A stretch of DNA of 64,000 nucleotides, taken from positions 6,874 through 70,873 of the forward strand of contig KN834845.1 of assembly GCA_000827265.1 (NCBI GenBank), written 5' to 3'. This DNA is from Collybiopsis luxurians FD-317 M1. Taxonomy: Eukaryota; Basidiomycota; Agaricomycetes; Agaricales; Omphalotaceae. The notes under the pieces were generated by a model, which saw nothing but the letters and a program-made list of their open reading frames with translations, had not been told where the DNA came from and made no database searches. The position numbers and the translations under genes are program-made. The stretch's first letter is position 1. Every line of letters begins with the position of its first letter. Below, one piece after another: positions 40,851-54,600 of this stretch.

Positions 40851-43800
40851 TCTACGTAAAAATGTTATGGTGAAATCACCACTTGCGAATATGTACAATA
40901 TCTTTTTTTCTGCAGATTAGCCCGATTGAGATCTTGCATCAAAGTCATCAAAGCCAAATCTAGGAGCGCCGATTTATGATCGAGTTGAGAAGCAAACCCT
41001 GCTGTGCTACTAGTACTGTATCAATACGACCATAGGTTCCCATAATGCGTAACGGCCCCCTTCTGAACTTTGTCATTTCATATCCATTTCTGTGAATCTG
41101 TAACAGCACTTCTTAGTCAGTCTTCGTTCACATTTGGTAAATGATTGCAAGAACTAGGCTATAACCAAGCTTGAAACTTGAAGCATTCTCAATGAAATAA
41201 TTACGTGCCTTTGGTGCTGAATTAAATGACTCTCTACGATGCACTTGTAACAAGGTTGAACTTATCAAATCCCAGTAATTCGTAGCATTGCCCACTGAAT
41301 CTAACATTTAAGTTCTGACTGTAACGCATAACCCCGAGAACTTACAGTCGCATTGATACAGTATGTTCATACTACTTTGAAAATTCACAGACACCAGGTC
41401 ACAATTTGTGAACACCAGTTTTGTTGTGGTAACCCAGGTATACTCTTTTTGTACCTACATACCTACAGATGAGCGGAGGAGGGCTTAGCTGGCACTTGGT
41501 ATAGCTCAGGATGGAATACTTGATAGTATTGAATATTGAACTACAAAGTGTATTTGAAATAAAACCATCCTGGGCTCAGTGTCGTTCCACAACACTCTTA
41601 CTGAGCTCCTGTGTAATTTCTTGAATGCTAACACTGGCGTGAGATCCAACGTTTTCCGGAATCGTGCTTGCAGCGCGATTTGCTGTGGCGGCCCAAATTA
41701 CACATTATTATATGTTGGACAATTATAAGGTAGACATAGCGAAGGATAGGTTCAAGTACTTATGAGTTGGATTGAAAATGAATATTTAATGACAATCTGG
41801 TCACCCACACTTCAAGTGAATATTCCAGTTTGATAGAAACCAATTAACTATAGATGGCCAGAGGTTGAACTTGGGGCCAACTTTAACTTATGACTATCAA
41901 CTGTAAGCAGGCTGAAGAGACTAACTCTTGACCAACTTAGCTGCTGCACTAAATGGGAGTTCCACTTCACTGGTCACAATGTATGTGCTTAGGAGAGCCC
42001 AGGCTTACTACATTTTTACCCCTTTAGCAACACTGTCAATCCCCCAGTAAGTGGCCCTGGCCCTGACCGAACTTGGACCCCACTAGGTTTGGTACAGATG
42101 TCATCAGAGGTGAATTTGCCGTTATGCATTCCTGAAAGGTTTTACTATGGTTGTTAGGGATCTTGCGGCAACAGGGAACTTGTGATTTTTAAAAAATGCT
42201 CGATTCTGAGAGTTTGAGACACTCTCTGCCTTTAATACTTTATGAACATATTGTTTCAGTAATAATCTACCTTATCATTGACTTGAAGCAAGATTTTCCT
42301 GCAGGACGAGCAAATGCAAGATGAAAACTCATTAAAAATGATGCGTGATTCTACATAAATCGTCAGGAACAGCAAAATGGTATCTACTAATGCCCCCAAA
42401 AAAAGGGCACACACAAACAAAGAAGATCTTTAGAGTCCTCTTGTCAATTTTAGTAATTATCTGGCTCGATTTGAGCCATAGACAAACAAGAAAATATGAG
42501 AGGGTGCTCCAGCGTGACACAGGGACCAAGCCGTAGCTCGGCAGAGCTAGAACAACTCGTATTCTTCCCTGAGTTGCCAAGCCACCAGAATGGCTGACTA
42601 GCGGCTTCACAGTGACATCTGTGTGACAAGGGTCTGAAAGATCCCTGTTTTTGCTCGGTCATTGACCGACGCTTGCAGAGCTCCCTGTAATCCCTCAAAA
42701 CTTTGGGAATAAGGGCACTAAAGTGTTACGAATTCAGCTGTGTACTCAGATTTTGGATCCAGTCAGTACTTAAAGCAGAAATTTGCGATATGTAAAAGTT
42801 TACAAGATCCCTAACAACCATAGTAGCCTTTTAAAGTTACAAGTCCGGAATGGAATGGAGGAAACTCGTCCTTGAGGTCGGTTTTTCACGGGCGCTTATG
42901 CCGTAGCAGTCCCGTTTTGGTAACCAAATCGTCTCCAGATGGTCAATAGCGCTTATTTCTTGATTCTTTGATTTCATCAAATTTTTTTCTTATCCCTTCA
43001 CCCTTATTTCAACCTCGCAACTCTTGCGATATTCGGTGTTGCAACAATTGGACATTGTGCTGATCTGTATCCTTCCCTTTGAAGGTGCAATCCTCAGGAG
43101 TTAATGGAAAGGCCACCTAATTATTAGCCAGTTTCCTCTGAGTTGAGGCGGGAATCCTCAACTAAATTGTCTTTACCTACATATCTTGCCCACTCAAGAG
43201 TTGGACATTGAATGTCAAGCCTTGGGCTCCACAATATTGAACCCTGGGGGCTTTTGGACTCATGTATGCCTCGCAATGCGGTGGCCCACTTTCTCACATG
43301 GTAGTACATCTGAGCCTAGGCCCTCATGAATATTCCCAGAATTGCCAGGATTTCCATGCCCAAGAGAACTCCTACATGAACACCGCCGTGGTATGTCAAG
43401 GCTTACATCAAACTGTTGATACTACTATACAACATTGATACAAACCAGGGGTACAAGGCAAGAACTGTCAGAACTTGCCACTGCCCAAGGATTACTAATT
43501 GTAATAAGTGTTCCAGTTCCAATATTCAGTATTATTCCTTGTACTTGAGAGCCCGGTCATATATGATATTCATATACAAATGAAATTTGATTTGTCCCTG
43601 CACTGTCGCCGGTAAGATTCAGGACCTGTGCCGTGATTTGAATTTTGGAACGTACTATAATCAAACAAAACGGCCCGCAGAGTGTGGTGGTGTTTATAAA
43701 CAATTCGGGATAACATACATTTGTAATAACTCAACTACTAAGCTTGCCACGCTTTAGCGGAAGGTCCTTCCAACTCAATTTTAATTGTGCATTTAGAGTA

Positions 43801-45020
43801 CCTATTTCAGCTCTAAGTAACACATGCATTGTAAAATTATATGTCAGCTCTATCTCACTGCATGTAAATTTCAGTAAGTTTTTCCAGTTTTGGTAAACCT
43901 ATGAAAAACAGGTACAAATAGATTCCATGAAAAGAAATTTCCCGCACTTCTTTTTAATGTAAATTTTTCACAAGTTTACTATTCATTTAGGTGGCGGATT
44001 ACAAGAGCTTGCATGCAGTGTTTGCTCTAGCAACAGAACTTACAATCGATGGTCCAGGATATATTGATCAGAGCTGCTCCGAGGCGGCTGGGACCTGAAG
44101 ATATATTTTCAACATGCTCAAAGTGCATTGGGCACCCGGTGCCCGGTGTCTCTTTTGAAAACTTGCCCTTGAGGACCATCTGCTATCATTTGGAATGTCC
44201 TTATAAGCTGCTCACAGTGCCAAGATGCTTACAAATTCAATTTTATTTGGAAGCGTATTCGCCGCGGCACGCCGGCAACACTAAGCTTGATACTCCAGGC
44301 TTCACGAACTAAACAATGCAATCTAGAATTTGATTTTGCCCCCTTTGCCACTAACTTCTAAGTTCCAACCTGAGGCCACTTGGAGAATCAACAAGCAATA
44401 ACTGTATCATTACTCACTGAAGGCAGTCACATCAGATAATCTATAAAAATGGTGATGCCGGATATCAATATACTATACTTAGGTTATACGACAAGTTGAA
44501 ATTTTGCAGGCCAGAAGCTAATCATACGAGGTGCAAATTCTAATTTGAGGTTCCAATGTATTATATTAATATTACTCGAGAGCTGTAACAGCTCGTTATT
44601 ATTAGGAGCAAACGAAGGGTAGAAATAGTTTACATTCTTGAAACCCGGAGCAAAATCAAACCAACCAAATGGCTCCATTTGTGAGATACGCGGTCTACAC
44701 GGGCGGCCGCTAAAGGGACATAATCATTTAGGTTACCGACAAGCTCTAGACCCGACACTAAGAAATTATTCAAGGTATCACTGTATGGTGGAGCAGATGT
44801 GTATCACCTGCTGTATACTGCTGTACGCTGACCAAAGTGCTCATAGAGGCATTCTATTTGGTGTCAAACTAGGACGGAAATGATTACAAAGGATTTTATG
44901 AGCGCAATCCCCATTTATGATCTTGAAATATATTCGGACCAGCTTAATTGGCGAAGGCTTGGATAATCATCCTTCTTCCCCTTCTTCCCCTTATGAGCTT
45001 CAACTGAGAGCGAGGTAAAC
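40851..45020. other. 4.2 kb gene-free stretch
   Basis: No gene is recognisable on either strand; scattered frames (for example 44049-44312) have no motif. The only structure I can support is a TA-flanked inverted-repeat element at 42145-42823. The stretch separates two tandem arylsulfotransferase-like genes, so it may be insertion-expanded. Confidence 0.45.
42145..42823. mobile_element. Non-autonomous Tc1/mariner-like element with TA target site (679 bp)
   Basis: CTATGGTTGTTAGGGATCTTG at 42145-42165 is the exact reverse complement of CAAGATCCCTAACAACCATAG at 42803-42823. Both ends are flanked by TA, as expected for Tc1/mariner insertion. The interior has no transposase frame, so it would depend on an element elsewhere. 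Confidence 0.7.
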
Positions 45021-47117
45021 ATGAAGTCTGTCTTGACGGTTTCTGCTTTCTTGTCATCCGTCTTCTGCCTGCGCACACTCGCCTCAGTGGCCTTGTGCAA
45101 TAGTCAAGATTACGAGCTGGGTGTTCTGGGACTAACGCCACTTCAAACATACAATGCTGCTCCGTTTTCCCTTCCTCAAATCAACTATGTGATACCGCCG
45201 ACAGATTGTCCTTCTAATACAGAGGTTGAGGGGTACATTTTCTACAGACCATTATGTATGAGCGAGATTGTCTTGATATCTTCTTTGCGTCGACTGATTA
45301 ATGGCTCTTTTACTGCGTCTCAGTCGCAGGGCCTCATGGGACAGTTGGTGGAGATGCCTTCATCATGAACCCGAATGGCACCTTAGTCTATAGTGCTTTG
45401 CAGGATACCATCGATGATGTCAGCATCCGTCTAGGAATACAAAGCTTCAAAGGAGAAGATCACCTTGCTATCTGGCTTGGCGCTCTCGTGGAACCAGGTT
45501 ATGGTAGCGGATATAATCTTCTGCTCGATAATACCTACACCATTGTTGCTAATATGTAAGAGTGATTTCTGTCATCTAGTGCTTTGAAGAGCCTGAACAA
45601 AATGCAAACTCTGGTTATCATCAGTACGACGGCGGCTAACCTGGACGTGGGTGCGGACCTGCATGAGGTAAGTTCAAGTTCGCCACCAGTAGTCTCTACG
45701 CACAGGCCGGTTGGTAACCCTTACCTGAACTATGCCTCGTGTACAGCTGCAAATTACATCAAATGATACCGCAATTATGACCGCTTATACCACTCAGGCA
45801 ACAAATCTGAGTGATTTTGGAGGTCCTGAGGACGGTTTTGTATTAAACGGCGCTGTACAGGAAGTCGATATTGCAACTGGTGAGTTGCATACGTCGATTT
45901 CACTTCTTTGAGGCCCATTCTCTTTTTCTCTTCAATATACTAGGAGAAGCTCTGTTCACATGGCATGCACTCGACCAAATTGATCTCAGTGAAAGCTTCA
46001 CAAATATTGGTGAGGTGGGCGTAGGCAATGGTACAAGAGACAACCCTTGGGATTTCTTCGTTAGTGTCTTTTGTTTGCACGATATTCCGACTTTTCACAG
46101 ACCGTTGCTCCATGATAGCATATAAATTCAATACAGAAACTTGATGACGGGAACTACTTCATTTCATCCAGACAGTGCGTTATTTTTCCTGCCATGAACA
46201 GGACATAAAGAGCTCACTCAATCGAAAAGTTGCCATACTCTGTACTTGGTCAGTCCTTCAGGCGAAGTTATTTGGCGGATGGGTGGTAAAATATCCGATT
46301 TCACCTTTGGTCCCGGCGCGAATTTCAGCTGGCAACACCATGCCAGAATGCACGATAGCCGTACAATTTCGTAAGTGCCGGTAATAGGTTACAGTACTCT
46401 TACGGGATGACATGCATCTCCAGGGTTTTTAATAATGGTGCTACGGGTTGGGAGCAAGATTTTCCTTTCTCGCAGGGACTGTTATTCAAATACGACATGT
46501 CCTTCATGACTGTCTCTCTCATCAACGCGTGAACTCCCTTTAATCTCACCTCAGCTCAGGCACAAGGCTCAGTGCAGCTCTTGGAAGATAGATACTCTCT
46601 TGTTGGGTGGGCGTTGTTTCGTTCATTCCATTTCAGTGACTAAGTTATGACTATCAGATGGGGACAGCAGCCGTACTTCTCGCAGCACGATGAACACGGA
46701 GAGATATTGTGGTCAGCTCAGTTCGGCCTCAACTCCACAGCGTATCGCGTCTTCTTTCACGATTGGGTGGGTCGTCCAAAGACCCCGCCTTCAGTTCATG
46801 TGTCCAACACTTCTTCGTTCACTAATGTCACCATATATGCATGGTGGAATGACGCAACAGAAATCACAGCCTGGCAGCTCTTAGGTGCCAACGCAAGCTC
46901 GACTGCAAAGAACTACCACTCCTCAAAGCTTGCACCGTTGGGAGATCCAGTCGGTAAACTTGATTTCGAAACTACATTGACTTATAACGGTGGTCAAGGG
47001 TACTACGAGCTTTATCAAGTGGCAGCCTTAAATTCGAGCGGACATGCTTTGGGATATTCTAATGTTACCTCGTTAGATGGGACTAGCAGTTTCAAAATGG
47101 ATACCTCACTAGACTAA
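45021..47117 (+). pseudogene. Secreted arylsulfotransferase-like protein 2, nonsense codon in exon 8
   Basis: Nine exons parallel to copy 1: 45021-45255, 45324-45555, 45625-45667, 45747-45879, 45944-46059, 46119-46174, 46230-46370, 46424-46606 and 46658-47117, all GT-AG (the two GC donors of copy 1 are GT here). It would give 532 residues with signal peptide MKSVLTVSAFLSSVFCL. A TGA at 46530-46532 (VSLINA-stop-TPFN) replaces the CGA arginine codon of copy 1 (VSLINSRTPFN), again a C-to-T change in a CG. The rest of the frame is open, so inactivation is recent or the stop is polymorphic. Family segments are the same as in copy 1. Confidence 0.85.
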
Positions 47118-47703
47118 GCTTTGTAATGGGTAATGGAAACGCAGACAACTTAATTATCAACTCCGAATTTGTATTGTATTCGAAAAGCATCGATATCAGG
47201 CTCCTGCAAAAGTCGAAATCTCGGATCGAGGTCGAGCTGCATATTGTACTATTGCCACTACTGCCCATCAATTATCAAATCGTCTGCGCTACTGGCTTAA
47301 AACTCCTTCCTCTGTCGACAAACCTCCGCATTCGGGCCTTTGGCCGATGTGTGAAAGACTGAAATAGCACACCACGACCGGTATCGTTCTCGAAGAAGTG
47401 TCCGCTTCTGCATTGAGATCCGATCTGCTATATCGGCAACTCAACCTGAACGATACACGTACATTCTCTATACACGTTCATTCCCTATGACGCGACAGAT
47501 AAACGGCATGCAGCGCCTATATAGGAAATAACGAAAGACGACCGGTACAAAGGATGACGGGTAGAATCAATTGCTCGTCTATATGGCTCAACGGCTTATA
47601 AACGTATCCTCAGCTCTCCTCCTGGCAAGTTAAACTTTTGATCGTAAAGTACATGCGGCCACCCCCTGAGAAATTTATAGGCACGATGTTCAAGTTGTCC
47701 ACC
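47118..47703. other. Gene-free
   Basis: No gene is recognisable. A 78-codon plus frame (47126-47362) has no motif. Confidence 0.4.
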
Positions 47704-48770
47704 TTATACATGACAGCTCTTCCATGCATGGAACGGGGACAGCTTTCGAGGTATCGATGTAGTGTTGGTATCCATCAGCAAGAGAATAACTCTACCTCGA
47801 TATCCTGATATTCCGTAACCTGACTCCAACATACGGAATGCTGCCAAATTTGTGACATGGCCATAATAGACGCACAGGGCCATAGGCTTCTGAATGCAAA
47901 AGCTTTCCTTCCCGTCCTTTGTGATCAGGATTGTTGAGATCAAGAGACCGGAGCTCCAGTCGAAGATACTGAAATCAAACTCATCAAGATAAATTTCGTC
48001 AACGAAAGTGCTCAAGCGACGAATTCGAAAAAAAGGCAGCATAGATGACGGATATCGTTTGTTGGAAAGCCGGTGATAGTACAAGTTTACTCGAGTAGAT
48101 GAGCTGAGGTGCAAGCGGGAAGCTAAGAAGACAAAACAGGGCGATAACTTTCGGTCAAGCTGAGCACGAGGGGCCGACAGAATGAGCACATACCTCCGCA
48201 AGTCCATCGGAAGAAATTAAAATTTAGCTGGTTGGCTTGGCTATCGGGAAGGAAGTAAGTACATGTCACATTCATTACTTCTTACCTTGCCTTACCTTAC
48301 ATTGAAGTGTCTTCCGGGCGGCGCACAGGATTGAGGGCCAGGAAACTTTCGAACAAGCTCCATCGACGGAGACTATAAAATCCCTTTTAGACAGCAGAAA
48401 TCAGCGCCGAAAAGGATGTTCGCGGAAAGACTGTAACAGTTCCGCGAGGTAAACATAGCGGACAGAAACCGAGTGGGGGCATCACAATTTTCTGAAAAAA
48501 GGCAAGAGCTGACTTAGGTCCAACCCAACGATTTTGAGATAACATTCCAAGATTGGAAATGTCAGTCGGTGAGGCGATTGTGGAATAATCGGATAGAGTG
48601 ACGTGGCTTAAATTGACTAGGCCAACTGAGCAAAAGGAAGCTTTTGGACAACAACTATGGTACCCCTGAGGCGCAGGAGAACTTGCCAATAAACCCGCTA
48701 TATCCGCCAAAGTGATATCCGCCCGGATCCACCTGAGGCTTAAAAGCTTGTGAAAGTCTAAGGCCCTACA
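47704..48770 (-). pseudogene. F-box/LRR-like gene remnant
   Basis: On the minus strand, a stretch entering near 48770 reads ALDFHKLLSLRWIRADITLA then DIAGLLASSPAPQ and LVNLSHVTLSDYSTI, resembling the leucine-rich part of basidiomycete F-box proteins. A second open stretch (48207-47704, 167 codons) follows in another frame: LSTFVDEIYLDEFDFSIFDW then SSGLLISTILITKDGKE, a pattern also seen in C-terminal parts of such proteins. I see no F-box motif itself and no convincing splice sites linking the pieces. These would be substrate-recognition parts of SCF ubiquitin ligases if real. Assignment is weak. Confidence 0.3.
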
Positions 48771-51619
48771 GTTCAGAAAATCGTAGATAGACCTCGATTT
48801 TAGCTATTGAGTGAAGCGGCTCGTCAAAAAGCTGTCCAAGTTTGAGTTCCACGCGCACGGACGAGTCACGGTGCGCGTCGCGTAGTAGCGCGTACGGTCG
48901 TAATAGATCATGTGACTCGCAGCCCCGTCCGATCCCACGCGGCGCGTCTTAATCGCTTCCATCTCACCTCCCGACTCTCCTACTTGCCCAAAAGTAATCC
49001 TCTATTACAGACAGAAACCGCTGTCGAATCGGAAAAATCTCGCACATATATACCGGCTCATTCGAGACGTACGTCTACTTTTAGACTATTTGACCAAAAT
49101 CTCGCATCGCATGAACATCCTTCCTAAGTACTAGAAACCTTTTTCCTCCTCCGCCACCGGTACCGCCACCCATCATGATTGGGGAGGACTCTACATAATT
49201 GTCCCGCACCCCTCTTTCTTGTGTTTTTATGTTTTTAAATATCTCTTTGTCCTTCCCTTTCCGGTCACGTTTGTACATTGGCGACCATCGCATCTGATGG
49301 CGACTCGGGACGATCAGCTACTTGCTGTTGGTGTGGCTCAGCTATACGGCTGGACTGGACTTGGTTAATCACTTGTTAACCGATTGCATGGATAAAGAGG
49401 TCTAGAGGTTTTTGGATTATTCGGATAGGTATTTACGGGAACTTCTCTTCAAAGTCAAGACTCAACGTACTCAACGCCAAGACAGAAGAAAGAGAACTTG
49501 CTCACTCATGGTTAAGAAGAAGGACGAAGCGTTACACGGAAATTGGAATTGTCTTATGCTGGTATACACACACTATCTCTCTTCAAACGAAGTAATGGTA
49601 AAAACACCGAGTCCCCAGGGCCACTGAGTCCGTGCCCAGCCTGAGACTCGTGCTCACTGTGCATACGTTATGAATTTTCCTTCCAAGGGCCACTGGGAAG
49701 GAAGTGCTTGTCCTTCGATGTTTCGCAGGTACGTGAGGTGCGTGGCGTTATATGATTTACAGCCAATTTACCGGACACTGAAAACGAGGGTGCTTTTCCT
49801 ACATATTGCGGAATTTATCTGCTCCGAAGCAAGCGCAAGCTACTCAGGTTCTCCAGCGCTTCAGCGCGCATGCATGCCAAAGGTGAGGACATAAAACGGG
49901 TTTCCCGGTGACAAAAGGGGAAAGCGTTTTTTTCACAGAACTCCATACATACAAGCTTGCAAATCCCTTTTGGATATGGATAATGAAAAAACGGTACCGG
50001 CTTGGAATGCGGACAGCTCTCTTGCCGCATACCCCCCACATAAAGAAAAAGGCACGAGAACAAGACAGAACTTTACCTTGGCAGAAAGGCCTGATGAAGA
50101 AAAAAGGTTGCGCTGTGCAAGGTTGGTGGAGGCCACGCGCCATCGGAACAATGAGAGGAACGGGAACGGCGATGGAATGAAATAGAATGCTTTTACCTTT
50201 TGGGTAGTTCTCTCTCGGGGTACCTCGAGCTAACGAGTAGTGACGGCAGGTGAGTAACACGGACAGAAGGAGTGTGATATGCCCTTGTGGATGCTCCGTT
50301 TGTATAGGTATATGTGTCGGTGTGTGGGTGTGTTGAAACCTTCTTTCCGGTACTGCCTACTTTATGCTATTTTGACTTAGCTTGATGTTTCGACTCGACA
50401 TGTCTTGGTGTGTGCGCGGTAGGACCAGTGCTTCTCGCTCTTCAATGTTTTCCTCACTTCAACCTTATCCCAGCGCCCCAATCTGTTCGCTCGCGTTCCA
50501 AATCAAACAATCCATCTTTTTCTCGTGAAGGTTTTGCAAATTGCCAATGTGGAAACAAAAATAAATCGATTTGCTATATGCTACAAGCACATGCACATGC
50601 GACGTCTCACATACATACAGTACACTTCCCGGAAGGAATTTTGTTAATTTTCTTGATTAATGTCAAGTTGCACATTGCCCATGATAAGGGAAGTTTCGTC
50701 AACGCGGTCATACCAGGGGATTACGGACTAAAAATTTTGTATAATGAGTTCAAGGTACTTGTATGAAGCCATAGCGTGTTTGGGTATATGTGATGGAACT
50801 ATACTATATACCCTATATCCTTTCAAGCTGTATCGCACATGCCGCTGATTTGAATCGCAGCGCTGAGGGCAACTGAATCAATCGGCTGTCAGAGTCAACG
50901 TCCTGAACGCAAAATTTAAGCCAGGTGATCTCTCATCCCACAAAAGAATATTTTCCGAATCCGAATACCTTTTAAATGGGGTACGATACGAGAACCCCCA
51001 GACTGGGAGGGAGTGGCAGGCAACAAAAAGGGGGGTTGAACCGATGTGACAGTTTAACATATTGATTGTTGGCCGGGCCGGATAATAATTTAAATAAAGA
51101 AGAGTCAAGGTTTTTGAAATGAATAAAGTGAAGCATTCAACTTGTTTGTCCATGACCGTCACTTGCGGTCAACTGCGACAGTACAGTTGAGCCGGCCTTC
51201 CCCCAATTCTTTTCCGTTCGGCCTTCCCAGTCATTCTCGCAGCTTCTGGCTTCTGTTTATCGGTGAATAAAGGGAAATAACTTGGCAGCGATTGCCTTTT
51301 GATTGACCCGGGTACTTGGGCCTTCGGGAAGGGGGACAGCAAGGGTCTTACCGCCTTACAGCAGCGACAGCACTTTATACTGACTGTGGGCTACTTTTTT
51401 TTCTTTTCAATACGTGTGGGTACATTGGCCAAGTTATCCAACTCTCCACGTCCGTGTCGGATAACAAGTTTGGATAATTGGTGAGTTTTAGTCCAGGCTT
51501 GCGATTTTTTCGCTGCCATAATGAAGGTTGACATGTTACTTGATGATTACAGATTCTTGCCTTTTAACCTTTCCACGTTGACCAGCGACGCGTTTTGAAA
51601 AAATTATTGCGTCTCATTT
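48771..51619. other. 2.8 kb gene-free stretch; promoter side of the GATA gene
   Basis: No gene is supportable. A pyrimidine-rich block lies at 49120-49260. Short frames at 49412-49627, 50410-50766 and a minus frame at 49844-50260 have no motif. The long distance to the next gene could hold 5' untranslated exons. Confidence 0.4.
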
Positions 51620-54600
51620 ATGGCCACAGACGGTCGATATCTCTATCACCACCCTCCACCTCCTCAGCATCATCTTCCGCCTCCGCCTCCTCATCATAAC
51701 CAGAGTCAGGGAATAGCTCCGTCTCAGACGACTCATGCACCCCACACACATTATCCCACTAGTTATCAGTATGAACCACAACGGACCTACGAACAGCATT
51801 CTCCTGCAGTCCAACATGCCCCTCCTTCCACGATGAGGCGCTCGTCTGTGCATAGCGTTCATTCTCCCCAAACACCCCACGCGCCATACCATCAGCCTGC
51901 GCCCGTGTCCTATCATCAGCCTTCGTCTTATTATGGCCCGCCACCTCCGTCTTCTGCATCGTCTGCACCTCAGCATACGCCCCCTCCACCACCGCCAACG
52001 CATCACAGTCAACATGCACCACCACCGCCTCCACCGCAGACCACCACACCACATCAACAGTGGCCGAGCGATGCATGGTCAGCTCATGCGCAACAGCCCC
52101 CTCAAACGCATTACTCGTACAATCCGCCTCCTCCTCAGCAGCAGCAGTACCATCATGCACCTCCAGCTTTACCATCCCCAGCTACCCCAGCAACCTCCAT
52201 TCCTCCGCCTGAGAGCACGTACAACTCGAGGCCAGGAGGGGATGCTTCACCCGTGCTTTCAACCGCTGGGGACTTACGCGGTGGTTATGGGAATCAGGTC
52301 AATGGGACAAGTGCGACGGCGACTGCGAATGGGGCTGTGGCTCCGAACGGAACGAGGTACGGTCGAGTGCAAAGAGAAGAAGAGTCGTCTCCGCCGAGCT
52401 ATCCTTCCTCGCCGAATAACATGTATGTCGGGTTGGATTTTGATCAGGTAAGGTGTACCGTTTTTTTTTTCTGATGTTGTCACCTTCTTTTCGCTCCGTG
52501 TGTTTTTCATCAACCTCAGGCTCAGGCTCAAGCTCAGGCTCGCTTACTGACATCCTCGTTTTCCTCGTGTAGTTAATGAAACATATTAAATTCATTGAAA
52601 TGCCCCTCCGCACGAATGGCAACACCGCTATCCCCAATGGATACGGGGCACCTCCGGCCGCACCAGCCTACCCAATCCAGCCACTTCACCCGGAAACGTT
52701 GGAGCAAATGATGAACGCGGCGAATTACGCAGCGGGGATGTTGGATGCTGCGCTTGGTTCTCATCCCGGGGCGTTGGGTACACCCACGACTGCGACGAAC
52801 GCTTCGGGACCAGGAGTGGGAGCGAATTCGTCCCCGCCGGCATCGTATCATCAGTCTAGGGAGATAAATGGACACGGACAGGGGAGAATGATAGTGGATC
52901 CGACCCAGAGCCCCCATGGGTATGGGCAGGGACAAGATGGGTCGCCACCACTTTCGGCTAAAAGGGTGTGTGTTGTTTTTTTTTTTCTCCTTGGTTACCC
53001 TTTTTTTTTTTTTTTTTTGGTTATCTTGTTCTCGATCGATTGCGAGCGACTTTTGGCTTTGCTTTCTGTTTCCTCTTATCATCACTGTCCTTTCTTCTTT
53101 TGGTGCGCCACATGATGATGAAGGCGGCGCAAACTTGGAGAGCTTGATATTGAAACTTCCCGCCCCGCTTTGGGCCTTCCGTCCCGCGTTGACTTGATAC
53201 GGTTGTGTTATTCATTGATGATCATTTTTTTCTCGTTCATTTCAACGCACTGTGGGGATGGTTGTGTCATTCTTCCGAGCTAATGACCGCAGATGCGTGT
53301 TTTTGAACGTGCACGGGTTATTTGATTCTCTTCATTTGATTGGACGGGGGTTATCTACGAAGCGAGAAGGTTTATGTTTTTGCTCTCATCTCTCCCCGTC
53401 TTTGAACGTTATTTTTTGCCGGTTTCGAGGGATATTCGGATGTCCTTATGTTCTAAGGTCCTGAGCGGTGCCTGTTACCCCTTTGCCGTATGTTGTTCAG
53501 ACAGCGGATACCGAGATTTTCTCCTTGTATCTGCTCGTTTCTCGTCCCTCGATCCGATCAAGGTTCTACCTTCGGCTCCTTCGTGATTCGTAACTTTGAG
53601 ATCTTCTCGCTTGCTTTCTCTTTCTTTTCTTCCCTTCCGTCTGTCTTTGCCTCATCCCGAGATATACGGGATGAATTATAACCCAAGCCAAAAGTCTACG
53701 TACTCTATCTCTCTTTCCAGATCTTCTCTTCTTTTTACTCCTTTCTTCTTCTTCGCTTGGTGATTATCTGGATCCAGAAAGATCTGGATCCCAGTGTGTG
53801 TAATGAGACTTTTTTATTCATTTATCTATTTGGTCACCTTTACAACGTAACATGTCCACACACTCACACATTATTGTTCGCGCGCGCTAACTTGATCCCC
53901 ATTCCTCCCTCCTCTTGCCTTTTTGGTCGCATTCTCTCCCACAGACACATTCGCAGAGACACTCACCGCCTCCGTCATTGATCGATGGGCATGGACATCC
54001 GCCGCCTGGGCCACCTTCGTACGCGCATCACCATCAGTACCCGTCGCAGCCTCCGCCGGGGTACGGTGCGCCGCCGCCGCAGCAGCAGCAACAGGCACCT
54101 CAACATCAGCAACATCAGCAACATCAATATTCTACGCATCCTTCAAATACCTCGGCGCCTTCGAATGCGTCACCCGGCGTACATAGTACGGGATCGTACC
54201 TCTCGCCGCCGTTGCAGCCGCAATCGACGATGGCGAATTCTTCCGGGGCGATGGTCACTGGACCGCCACCTCAGCCTATTCAACCTCCACCGTCGCTTTC
54301 GCAGCCTCCTGTGCCTACTTCGATAGCGCAGCCGGCTCAAGCGAGTGGTCAAGCAACATCGTCGTCGTCTTCCTCGGGGCCTGGTCAAGGTCAAGGTCAA
54401 GGTCAACCAGGTGGCGGGCAGAGCGATGGTACAGTTGGTGGTGGTGGTGGAGGGGGAGGAGGAGGGGGAGAGTCGGGTCAAAAATGTCTCGGTTGCAGTG
54501 CTACCTCGACACCGGAATGGAGGAGAGGACCGCTGGGGCCGAGGACGCTGTGTAATGCGTGTGGGCTGGTTTATGCAAAACTGATTAAGAAGAGGGATAA

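Noticed and set aside
47240..47265. TGTACTATTGCC, encoding C-T-I-A, a common pheromone CaaX sequence
   Set aside because: No stop codon follows; the frame continues, and it lies in a gap without a suitable short frame.
49844..50260. 138-codon minus-strand frame with cysteines and a hydrophobic stretch
   Set aside because: No recognisable domain, overlapped by equally long frames on the other strand, and no promoter or splice signals.
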